From Nipponacmea schrenckii (taxonomy: Eukaryota > Mollusca > Gastropoda > Lottiidae), in assembly GCA_030562195.1 (NCBI GenBank), contig JAUJPP010000006.1, positions 868,001 to 932,000 on the forward strand: a stretch of DNA of 64,000 nucleotides. Direction: 5' to 3'. Below are positions 1 through 9,637 of this stretch, one piece after another (the stretch's first letter is position 1; the number at the start of each line of letters is the position of its first letter). The position numbers and the translations under genes are program-made. Under the pieces are notes generated by a model. It was given only the letters and a program-made list of their open reading frames with translations, was not told the DNA's origin and ran no database searches.

Positions 1-806
1 AAATGAGCTGTACTTGTTGATCCACCTTGTTACACGCCTCATCACAACCAATATCAATCTCACTCAGTTTAGATGTCAGGTGATCTGAAAATGTCTGTAA
101 ACGATCGATCTGAGCCTGTAAATTAGTATTTAAACATTTTAAATCATCTCGTAGCTTGGTTTGGGTATCTTTATTGTCTAAATTCAACATCCGGTGTCCA
201 TTGTGAACACCTCTATTACTCTCATCAACATAACATTGTAAACAAACACAGGTTTTACATTCCACACAATAAATTTCAATCGGTTTAGATGTATGGACAC
301 GGGTCTATAGGACTCTGGTTACCATGGTTACTGGGTTCCAATATTTCTTCTTTAATTCCATCAACAAAATCAATGATCACGTGATTTTTAGTGGACAGAA
401 TTTTGCGATGACTTTTCATACAAATTACACAAATATTTTGCTTACAATTTGTACATCGATATTTTAGACAAGCTTGACTTTCACAAAGGTCACAGATGCC
501 TACATATACTGCTAGTGCTGCCACCTCAATCATATTAGACACGTCATCAGTTTCTGTGTCAGTTTCTACTACGTCATCACTACCACTGACGTCATCACCT
601 TCAGAATAATCCTGGAATTCCTCGACTCCACCAGAAGGAAGTTGAATTTGTACACGACAGAGAGGACACGGAAATTGTCCGTCTTGGAGAGATTTGTTGA
701 CGTAATCATGTAAACATTGACAACAATAAATATGTAAACATGTCAATATTTTAGGTTGTTTACGATCATGTAAACAAATACTACAAGTTTTATCTAGTTT
801 TTCCAT
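1..806 (-). pseudogene. TRIM-MATH family copy 1, frameshifted, cut by window edge
   Basis: Start codon at 806 in the same context as the other copies. The first 174 codons give a complete C3HC4 RING (Cys8 to Cys50), the acidic linker and B-box1. At about 285-300 five bases present in the paralogs (between GATGTATG and GACACGGG on the plus strand) are missing, so the frame ends in a short false tail just as B-box2 begins. From 284 down to 1 the paralogous frame resumes in another register and reads B-box2 (with the ESNRG insertion) and coiled coil; the MATH part lies outside the window. As written, the product would be a RING plus B-box1 protein lacking the coiled coil. A recent pseudogene is likely; a sequencing error of exactly five bases is less so. 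Its upstream flank is intact except for the Harbinger-like insertion. Confidence 0.85.
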
Positions 807-920
807 GACAATTTTAGTTTATAATCAGGAATAATTAATCTTTTCCACACCTAGCAGTATCCTAACCTGGTTATACAGGTTGATTTTAGTCTATCTTCCA
901 ACTTCTATAATCCTATATCT

Positions 921-938
921 ACTTTCACTTTCACTTTT
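921..938 (-). promoter_or_regulatory. IRF/ISRE-like tandem GAAAGT site, TRIM copy 1
   Basis: On the minus strand this reads AAAAGTGAAAGTGAAAGT and contains an exact GAAANNGAAA, the core of interferon-regulatory-factor sites. It starts 115 bp upstream of the ATG, as in the other copies. The match and spacing are seen; the regulatory role is inferred. Confidence 0.5.
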
Positions 939-1001
939 AGTAGTAAACTCGGTTTATTACGTCTGTAGTTTGAAATTATATAACTCAATATTTCCCAGTT
1001 A

Positions 1002-2761
1002 GGCCACACCAATTATATTTTCTGTTCGTCGGGATTTCCCGTACCTGATATTGCAAATTGTATTTTTTTATTTTAAAAAAAAAAAATTCAATCCGTACTT
1101 ACGTCGGTGAATCTATTATCTGCAAACCCGTTTTTTTTTTTAAAATAAAAAAATTTCGGCCCGTACCTTATTATTTTGAAAAGTAAATATGCCTGAAATA
1201 GAGTTATATTATGTTTCGCTTTTTCATCAACAAAATATAGCCTAGTCCATTTCTTCAATGTCAATTATTTCAAAACGAGGCAAGCGCACTGTTCTTTCGG
1301 CGTTGGAACGATGATACTGATGCCCAATACATAAACTCTTAGTCTGCTAGATCTGGGTCTAGTATTCTTCTCCTGACACTCTCGTCTCGTCATTTATGAT
1401 TATCCCTTTTTGAATGTTATTTATGAATAAAGTCAAGATATATAAGAAATAATAATTGTTATCACAGACTCAATCACAGTAATGCCAGAGGTTAGAGTCC
1501 GAGAGTGTCGTGAAACTTTCAATCAAGTTCGACCTGAAGAATACTCAACCATGGAATTCCTTTGTAACATATTATTTTCTCAGCATTATAATAACCTTTA
1601 TAAATCAAGGACATTAATTGGTTTGAATTGCCAAAATTGTCCTTAATCAAGATCGTTAAAATCAACAAATGGGCCAAGAGAAAAAAATTAAGTTTACAAA
1701 ATTATCGAGCAACACCACAGAACCATGATTCGAGTACACCCATATCGGTACCTTAGCAACGTCTGCTTCCGGAATTTTTTTTTTAGAATGGCCATGTGTT
1801 TGTAGGCCCTTTTACAGCGACAAAAACTTATAAAGGATGCTTTTGATTGTCACAATGCGATCCATGTCAAACACTCTGTTGCCTTACACGGCTTTGGATA
1901 TTTCAGCAGAATGCACTTTCAAAGATGTCAATCCAAGGGTTTACAGGCAAGATCATGGGGAAGGAAATATTTTAGAAAGCGACCAAGAGAGGACTAAACA
2001 TAGACTTTCACAATGCATTTTTTGATTTGTTCGTTGGTTGTTGATATTTATAAAAGCTTTCAGATGAAGATAAAACCTTCTATAGTTAATTTTCAAATTC
2101 AAATGTGTGTGTGTTCACGATTTGGGGAGCACTCTCTACAATTGTAGCAAAGCTTGTGCAGTGCATTCTGAAGTATGAACCAAACATGCATATCTAAAAT
2201 AAGCCTTAAATAAGGGTGGTATGTAGCTGACCATTAACATACAGGAAAATTGAAACTTTTTGATACAAAAAAAACACCAAGGAAAACGAATATTTTAACA
2301 CAACCAATTTGGTTGTGCTATTTCATGATATTTTCATACTTTGGTCTTCTGTCTCTCTGCTGAAGGCAGGTAGATGATTCAGTCTAGTTGGATCCTTACA
2401 TAACTCACAGTAATTGGAACATTTTAGTTGTTTCATTTAATTTATAGTGAATCTGTTCTAGTACACAGTCTAGTACAGATTCACTTACTAAATGAAACAA
2501 CTAAAATTTTCCAAATTTCTACACACACTGCAGACTTAGTTTTGCCCCATCTTAGTTTTGGGGCTAGAGAATAGCATTGTTCAATCTGTCTGCAGCTCAA
2601 TTTTTTTTTTTAAAATTAAAAAAATACATCCGTACCTGAAAAATCACAATAGTATTCTGAAACCTTGGTTTTTTTTTTAAAATTAAAAAAAAAAAATCGT
2701 TCGCTCGTACCTATTTTTTTCAAAAAAATTCCGAAGAACAGAAAATAAATTTGGTGTGGCC
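1002..2761. mobile_element. PIF/Harbinger-like DNA transposon (non-autonomous)
   Basis: The 1760-bp element starts GGCCACACCAATTATATTTTC and ends with the imperfect inverse (about 25-bp terminal inverted repeats beginning GGCCACACCAA). It is flanked by TTA on both sides (999-1001 and 2762-2764). The TRIM copy at 47430-49045 has the uninterrupted flank (about 49230-49250, CCCAGTTAGACCTACAC), which confirms the insertion point and the 3-bp duplication. TWA targets with such repeats are typical of PIF/Harbinger. Subterminal regions carry repeated CCGTACCT motifs and A/T runs. No transposase is recognisable; the only open frame (1837-2025, 62 codons) matches nothing I know. Confidence 0.75.
2421..2507. 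repeat. Near-perfect hairpin inside the Harbinger-like element
   Basis: Two arms of about 38 bp (ATTTTAGTTGTTTCATTTA and its inverse, continuing through GTGAATCTGT) surround a short loop near 2464. It could be a small nested MITE or a transcribed hairpin. It is near the right end but is not the terminal repeat. Confidence 0.7.
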
Positions 2762-2764
2762 TTA

Positions 2765-3240
2765 GACCTACACTATCGTCCTATTCAACTTGGTCTAAAT
2801 GTTAAGATTTTAATCCAAGATAAATCATATTTAATTATGGTTAATAATAATTCGCCAGTATCCTAGATTTGTGTCGGACAAGAAATATAGTTTTACTTCC
2901 TCCTTCGCTGAATAATATTTCTACACTTTGACTATAGTATGTTATATTGTACACCTAGACCAACCTGTCTTTTGATAGTAGTCGCGATCTTTATGTTGTC
3001 CTATATTTTAACCTCAGTTATTCATCCAGTGTAGTGTGTTCGACTTCTGAATATTATCGTAGATCACTTAAAGGCTATTTCTCTGTCCACTTTTCTTCGT
3101 GTACAATTTTTTAACTTAACTATAATCTTTTCTTAGAAATCTACTTTCACTTTCTACTATCAAATTCAATTCGTTGAAAATGGACTCAGACCACAAACAT
3201 GTTCTGTAGTTATGTATTTATAAATTTAGTGCCCTTTAGT
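2765..3240 (-). other. Conserved upstream flank of TRIM copy 1, distal part
   Basis: This resumes the TRIM upstream flank after the transposon and is closely similar to 18480-18620, 34500-34730 and 49240-49600. It includes the shared stretch GTCGCGATCTTTATGTTGTCC. A second IRF-like site lies at 3143-3155 (minus AGAAAGTGAAAGT, exact GAAANNGAAA). The corresponding places at 11745-11760, 19005-19021 and 49550-49561 have weaker versions. No open frame of note. Confidence 0.6.
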
Positions 3241-3309
3241 TAGCTATATAATATACCGTGAATATATAAAACATAATATATTATTGAATCATAGACAATA
3301 AAGGACGTT

Positions 3310-3640
3310 TATATAGGTAGATAGATAAATAGATAAAGGTAAAATATACAATATATTAATTCAGTATACATGTTCTATATATGTCTATAAACAAAATATT
3401 ATCTCTATCACAGACACAAGGTCAATTACTACAGATACAAATAAATACAACAAAGGATGGCGTCATAGCTATTAATTAAATAGGTAGATAGATAAATAGA
3501 TACAGGTAAAATAGACAATATATGAATTCAGTATACATGTTCTATATATGGTTATAAACAAAACTATTATCTCTATCACAGACACAAGGTTAATTACTAT
3601 AGATACAAATAAATACAACAAATATCTAACATCTAGACAC
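3310..3640. repeat. Tandem duplication of a 165-bp AT-rich unit
   Basis: A segment beginning TAGGTAGATAGATAAATAGAT at 3316 recurs at 3481 with few differences. Each copy contains a GATA-rich start and AACAAAATATTATCTCTATCACAGACACAAGG-like sequence. Two copies only. Confidence 0.75.
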
Positions 3641-5045
3641 TTAACATTTGGTATGTTATCTCTATTGCTGTCTTTATATAAATAAATATATAGTTAAATA
3701 TATAGATTCAATAAGATATGACAAAAACAAATGTTCACCAGTAATAATATACAACTTATAATTTATACCAAACGGGGCTCCGGAGGCAAATCCATCCACT
3801 GAAAATTAACAGAAAAAAGCGATAACAATAAAGATATGCACACGATTTTTGGTTCTCCTATACAAAAACCAATTCTTTTCTACTTTAGAAGTTTTTGTTT
3901 ATATGTTTGTATATAAGTTGATCCGATATAATTTACTATTCCAACTACAGTCAAAAGTTACTTAAAGAGAATAGATAGAACAGTAGAACCTGTATTCAGT
4001 GACCACTCAAGTTGATATTCAAAAACGGTCGCTGAATGAAGGTGGTCTCTTATGAGAGGAACTGCAAAACCATGTAGAAGAAGAAATGTTATTTCGAGGG
4101 CATTTCCCGAAAACCTAAGTTTAATTTGAAATTTAGCTTTTATTTCGTCCAATCTGTTTTATTTTAATGATTTAGATTTATTTTCAGATATGGACTGTCC
4201 GGCTCGTATCATCGAGTCGCAGTCAAAGTTATAACTTATACAAACAGCTTTGACTTGTAGTAATAGCTACATAATTTTGAATTATGAGGTGCCACAGCCC
4301 CCAGTTCTCGTATGCATAAGAAGTGTTAAGGAGGGATAAATAGGCTAAAAACTTGATAGAGTATTCTTTCATTTTTTTACATTTTTCAGGCCATATGTGA
4401 AGTTGAGACAATGGCCGTTACTGGTCCATAAAATGTAGCATTCTTGTATTTTTGCATTGTAAAGTACATCATAATTTTATCTGACGAAGATGCGAAGTGA
4501 TCAGAAAAAAAACCCACCAAAACGGCGTAACGTATTGTACAGCAGACGGAAACTGTCGAGGTATGCCAACTGAGGCCACCATCTTTCATAGATAGAAATA
4601 GATTTGACTCACCTCCGGTCAGAGTTGATAACAATCCAAGCAATATCTTAAACAACATTTTTAAAACTTCTCCAAACCACGTTATTTGTGTTAAAACTTT
4701 AGTTCATAAACCCCTCTAAAACTAGAAACTTAACTCAACTCGTCAAAGTTTTTAACAAAATATTTTTCAGGAGGGTTAGTGACGTAACTTGATATGAATA
4801 AACAATTCCCCAATAATTAAATGTCCGATAGATTTCACCAAAAAATCATAAATTTATGAAGGAACAAAAACTTATTTGAAATCGAATAAATCCTTAACCG
4901 CTTTGTTAATACGTAGACTTTTGGCATATGTTCTCCTTGTTATGAGTTATATTACAGTACGTTGACAAGCTACAGTCATTATTTAAACAGATAATGTTAG
5001 TGTGATGAGTTAATAACTCGTTAATTAATGCACACACTATTAAAG
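3641..5045. other. Intergenic, mostly featureless; transposon-end remnant near 3980-4070
   Basis: About 3980-4070 contains AACCTGTATTCAGTGACCAC and its continuation, resembling a dispersed repeat end common in mollusc DNA (from general familiarity, not proven). The rest is AT-rich sequence. Apart from the possible first exon at 4613-4658 I see no supported gene. Confidence 0.4.
4613..4658 (-). CDS. Possible first coding exon with signal peptide (speculative)
   Basis: Minus-strand ATG at 4658 opens a 15-residue hydrophobic start (MLFKILLGLLSTLTG) followed by a consensus splice donor, GGAG|GTGAGT, with the intron starting at 4612. This is what a secretory first exon looks like. However, no matching downstream exon could be identified: the unspliced frame runs to 4386 without family resemblance, and several acceptor-like sites below 4400 lead to short frames only. 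It may be chance or a decayed gene. Transcript data would decide. Confidence 0.2.
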
Positions 5046-5174
5046 TATAGGTTAAACTACGAGGTATCGTGGTCTAATTGTTTGAAATGTTAGTTATACA
5101 CCGAGGCGCGTAGCCTCAAACAATTACGCATTTCAAACAATTAGACCACGAATACCGAGTAGTCTAACCTATAC
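5046..5174. repeat. Inverted repeat, about 45-bp arms
   Basis: AGTATAGGTTAAACTACGAG... at 5046 pairs with ...ACTCTAACCTATACT-like sequence ending 5174. The best-conserved part is GTGGTCTAATTGTTTGAAATG against its inverse. The spacer is about 38 bp. It lies 360 bp upstream of the recombinase pseudogene and could be a miniature inverted-repeat element. No target duplication resolved. Confidence 0.7.
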
Positions 5175-5538
5175 TAACCTAACATATTTAGACCATGACA
5201 TATCAACATTTGTTTGTTCATTTTTTTAATTTAATATTCAATATGAAAAGTCTAGTTTAGTTTGGAAAAAAGAACTATATTTCTTCGCTCATATGTCAAA
5301 ATAGGCCATTTGACACTCATGAACCCACAGCACGTGCAACTAATGTCATTATCCACTTGAGTTGTTAATCAAGTTAGGTACACACTAGAATTTTTTTTTT
5401 TTTCTTTGTTCTAAGTGTGATCAATGATCGCTTTTCACTGTGTGATATCAACTTGAGAAAAGTTACTTAGCAACACGTGATGACTTCACTTTGTATAAGC
5501 GACGCCGTTGGTGAAGGATAAAAAATTTTCTTATTGGT
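5175..5538. other. Non-coding stretch upstream of the recombinase pseudogene
   Basis: AT-rich, with a T run near 5391-5402 and no recognisable motif or open frame. It could hold the promoter of the Crypton-like gene, but nothing in the sequence establishes that. Confidence 0.3.
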
Positions 5539-7089
5539 ATGAAGTTTTTGTCGTGTCTACTGCTGAATTTTGGTTTATTAACATATTTGAACATCAATAT
5601 GAGTAGTGGCGACGATTCCGATTATCATGTGTCATCGCAAAGTGTGTATGGTTCTACAAATGCTGATAATCCATGCACATATGGTAATTTTAATTCTTAT
5701 TTTGACTATGAGGATGGTGATGTGAATAATAATATGAAAGACCTTAACGCGGTGCAAAGTGACAGTGATACTCATCAGGTAAAATTCAATGAATATAGTG
5801 ACATAAGTGAAGCCGAAGATGTTGAACCATCCAGCGTTGATCAGAAAAGTAGAGCCGAAAATATGGAACTTTATAAACCGAAAAACAATTTTGGCCGCTT
5901 CAAACAACCTTTGTCTGATAATGATGTTTCAGAATTATGTAAGAAAAGTGTTCCCAAAACAACGGAGAAAACCATATCTTGGGCGTGTAGATTGTTCGAA
6001 GAATGGAGACAAAAACAAGAAATACTAAAATTCAGGAGGGTGCTGCTAGAGGTCAAAAACTAAGCTTCATTACGAGAAAACTGAACTTTCTGAATGATGA
6101 TGAGCTTTGTTATTGTTTGTGTAGATTTTTGGCCGAGACCAGGAAGGAAGATGGCACAGAATATCCACCTAAAACCTTAAGACAATTAGTATTACTTATA
6201 CAGATGCACCTTAATAACCTTGGTCGACCCGTAAAACTTCTTTCTGACCCAATTTTTAGTGAATTGCAAAATACGGTGAAGATGAGGAAGGTGAATATTT
6301 GATATACCGAGAAAAGATCAGTAAACGCAATCAGCGAGGACTGAAGGATTTTAAAGTTACTCCTAAGGTTGTAAGAACATATGCCAATAATGAAAATCCG
6401 GACAGATGTTTAGTGAAATTATACAAGAAGTTTTTAGATTTGAGACCAGAGAATACACCACCAGTGGTATACTTGCGTCCTTTATTGAAACCAACAGAAA
6501 CCCAATGGTATTCCATAGCCCCAGTTGGTCAGAACACACTGGCCAAAACTGTGAAGAGAATGTGTGCAACGGCTGGTTTCGAAGGTGAGTTTTAAAACGT
6601 ATCGGTGAAATTTCGGGGAAAGGATTAAAGGTACAATTTTTTAGCCGAACGTTTACAAAATTTGGATATTTTGCTGAAAACTATTACAGAGTAGGCCTTA
6701 AGTTTGTTTGCATATTTACAGGAGAGACAACTTTTGCAATTGGTTAGTCACTCAGCTCTGATCAAATTTAAATGTGGTGAACGGTTCGCCCTCGAATTAT
6801 TCTGAATTTGATTGTTCTTTCTATTTTAGGCTTTTACACTAACCATTCCTTACGTGCCACGTGTGCCACTCGTCTGCATCAAAATGGTGTCGAAGACCAA
6901 TTAATAAGACGTCGAACAGGTCATAAAAGTAACGCAATAGATAGTTATAAAAGAACCAGTAATAAACAAGATGCTATGGTTAGCCGTCTGGAACAAGGTT
7001 GTAGTAAACGTAAGATGGAAACCAGTGAAGAGCCAGAAGTAATAAAGAAAAACGGAAATATTTGTGTATCACTTAACATTTCAATGTAA
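5539..7089 (+). pseudogene. Crypton-type tyrosine recombinase, degenerate, one intron
   Basis: The C-terminal exon (from 6830) reads FYTNHSLRATCATRL...TGHKSNAIDSYKR, giving the H-x-x-R, the TGH histidine and the candidate nucleophile tyrosine of tyrosine recombinases. This form is seen in Cryptons and Crypton-derived host genes (ZMYM2/QRICH1-like domain). A standard intron separates it from the middle part: donor GAAG|GTGAGT at 6584/6585, acceptor TTTTAG|GC at 6829/6830, keeping the frame. Upstream, the coding sequence changes frame near 6015-6025 (A-rich tract) and again near 6270-6300. Between LQNTV and DEEGEYLIY the family usually has a longer core containing the first catalytic arginine; that segment is absent, so an internal deletion is inferred. 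The acidic Ser/Asp-rich N-terminus (5539-5900) is poorly conserved in such elements. Almost certainly inactive. Confidence 0.8.
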
Positions 7090-7900
7090 CTGTATTATCA
7101 GAAATTTCATGGAATAAATTTTTTTTCTACCACTTTAATCCGAAGGTTCTGTCAATTATTCAAGATTTTGGGTACCATATACAGACAGTCGAGACTGAAT
7201 GAGAAAGTAGTCCGGTCCGTGGTATAATTAAAAAAATAGTTGGTTACACCATGATAAACAACAAAGGGGACATGGTCTAATATCAATTATACAAAAGCGG
7301 TAAAACATAACAGTATGAAAGTCGAAATTTAAAACTTAACCAAGCGCGAATAAGTATATATAGCGTGCTGTTCGATGGAAAAAAAAGACTAATATTTATG
7401 AAGTATTCAAGAACTGTTAAAGGGAAACATACATCTAAATTTGACAAAAGATAAGAATAATTATAGCACTATTGAACTGAAACCCCGTTATATTATAAAC
7501 AACAACAATGAGGTTATTATTCTAGTGATGAATGTGAATTTCAACACAATATCATGTCATCATTTCGTTTATTTGCCCCACCTTGGAAATCCGTAATCCG
7601 AAATAGTCCGTCCTCGAAGTAGGCCTAATGTTGAAGATAACACAAAAGACCAAGATGCGTTTATTAATGTAGCGGATGCAGACATGCGATCTTCTTACTT
7701 ATGCGGAATCCGTAGTCTTAACCAATCCAGAATCCGTACATCGTTTCGTGAATCGACTGCTCATATTTAGAGTTTTAATAACTTGAATGTTTGTCTGGGT
7801 GAAATTCGGTGTAATTCATTTTTCAAAATACATAAATCACTCATTGTTATATAGAAAAATCCAATTTTAGTGTATATTATATTTGTATATTCGTTATTTA
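7090..7900. other. Intergenic, no gene seen
   Basis: AT-rich sequence following the recombinase stop. AATAAA at 7112 could be its polyadenylation signal. No further motif or open frame that I can support. Confidence 0.4.
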
Positions 7901-8552
7901 TATTAATTATTAATTATACTTGCTTATATATTTTATTTGGTCTATGTGTATATAAAGGGAAATAACTATATTTATTAGCATCCAGACAACAGATAAACTT
8001 TTAAATAATACTTTTTAATACGATTTTAATAACAAGATCTACAGTCATTCCTTATAGTTACGTCTATTGGTCTATCTTTCTTGATGAAATACTCCAACAT
8101 TTATAATTTGTAATTGTAGAAATATTCGAAACCACTGTGTGTACCATTCAACCGGTATCTGTCAATCAAGTACATCACCCCGCCCCTAACAATGATGGTG
8201 TGGTGTGTCTTTAGTGTTTATTGGGTCATACCAGGATATATTGAAGAACTACCATTGGTATTTCTAACAATAAGTATTGCGGTTTGAATATTGAATATTG
8301 AGCTTACTCGCTGTTTGGGCTTGTAATGACATCATAAATTATTTCCAAATCCCCCAAAAATTAATTCAACTTCACCTTGCCCCTTAATCGAGTAAAAATC
8401 AAATAAACTCGCAAATAAACGAGGTAGACTAATGAAAGAGTTAGATTTGATTCGAGTTAAAATTTATTATTAATTCTTTATAACTGGTGAATATCAAATT
8501 ACAATCTGTTTTCTATCGGAACTAATTCATTGATCAGAATTCAATAAACAAT
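7901..8552 (+). repeat. Module head and leader, decayed copy
   Basis: Matches the heads at 15175, 27905, 44045 and 61085: TATTTGGTCTATGTGTATATAAAGGGAAATAAC, then CCAGACAACAGATAAACTTTT, then a segment whose 97-codon frame is broken here (internal deletion near 8190 and substitutions). It is followed by the leader (AACGAGGTAGACTAATGAAAG, TATCGGAACTAATTCATTGATCAG) that always precedes the 112-bp satellite. It marks the left border of the duplicated TRIM module. Confidence 0.7.
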
Positions 8553-9006
8553 AAATAAATATCAACCACCAATTAAAATTAACATAAAAATTACAAATAT
8601 CTAAATGTGGTTATTATTAAAGTAATTATATCTATTATACCAAATTAACAGAATTAACATAATAACAAAAATATCTACCACCAATTAAAATTAACATAAC
8701 AATTACAAATATCTAAATGTGGTTATTATTAAAGTGATTATATATATTATACCAAGTTAACAGAATTAACATAATAACAAAAATATCTACCACCAATTAA
8801 AATTAACATTACAATTACAAATATCTAAATGTGGTTATTATTAAAGTGATTATATATATTATACCAAGTTAACAGAATTAACATAACACAAATATCTACC
8901 ACCAATTAAAATTAACATAACAATTACAAATATCTAAATATAGTTATTATTAAAGTGATTATATATATTATACCATGTTAACAGATTTAACATAATAACA
9001 AAAATA
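8553..9006. repeat. 112-bp satellite, about 4 monomers
   Basis: Monomer core: ATCTACCACCAATTAAAATT, AACATAACAATTACAAATAT, CTAAATGTGGTTATTATTAA, TATACCAAGTTAACAGAATT. The same satellite precedes each TRIM copy in the window that has its module head. Confidence 0.9.
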
Positions 9007-9637
9007 TGTTGATACACTGTAAGGATTTCAGTAGTGTTCATTCGATGTTACAGTGAACCTCCTCCAAACCGCATCCTCTATAATTGAAAAGTCCTCGCCA
9101 AATCACATATAAAAAGCGGTTAATCAGAACCACCTATCGCAACCGCAATCCGGCATCAAAATCAAGTCCCAAAGTAGTTAATCAATGGTTAATCCGTTTC
9201 GCTTAAGCGACATCTGTTTTCGTTTAGGTAACAGATTAATTGAGGTTAATCCATTACGTTTCGATGTTACATGTACAAGTATTACTGAAACTTTTTTTTA
9301 AAGTCAACAGAAGCACTGACCCCAAACCTGAGCCACGATAAATCTTATGATATCAATTTGTTATAAGTGTAGATTTTTACATTGAAACATGACAATGTAT
9401 ACCATATTTATAACAAAATTGTTCGTAAACTTTTGGGTGAAACATAGCCATATTTGAAAAGTATATTCATCTCTAAACACATTTTTATAAAATCAAAATA
9501 CACCACCTGTCGTTATAATTAAGCAGCAATACTTTTGAATAATATACGCGGTTAAAAAGTAACAATATATACGTGTTAGCCTTCCAATTATCCAATATAT
9601 ATATGAATAAATGAAAATAAGGAAACCCATCTTTAAA
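9007..9637. other. 3' flank of TRIM copy 2
   Basis: From about 9560 to the stop it matches the other TRIM 3' flanks (CGTGTTAGCC, CCAATTATCC, AAGGAAACCCATCTTTAAAT). From 9007 to 9560 it is unrelated to them and lacks the AATAAA-bearing segment the others share, so this copy has exchanged its distal 3' flank. No gene seen. Confidence 0.5.

Noticed and set aside
1837..2025. Transposase fragment in the Harbinger-like element
   Set aside because: 62 codons with no DDE or MYB-like signature.
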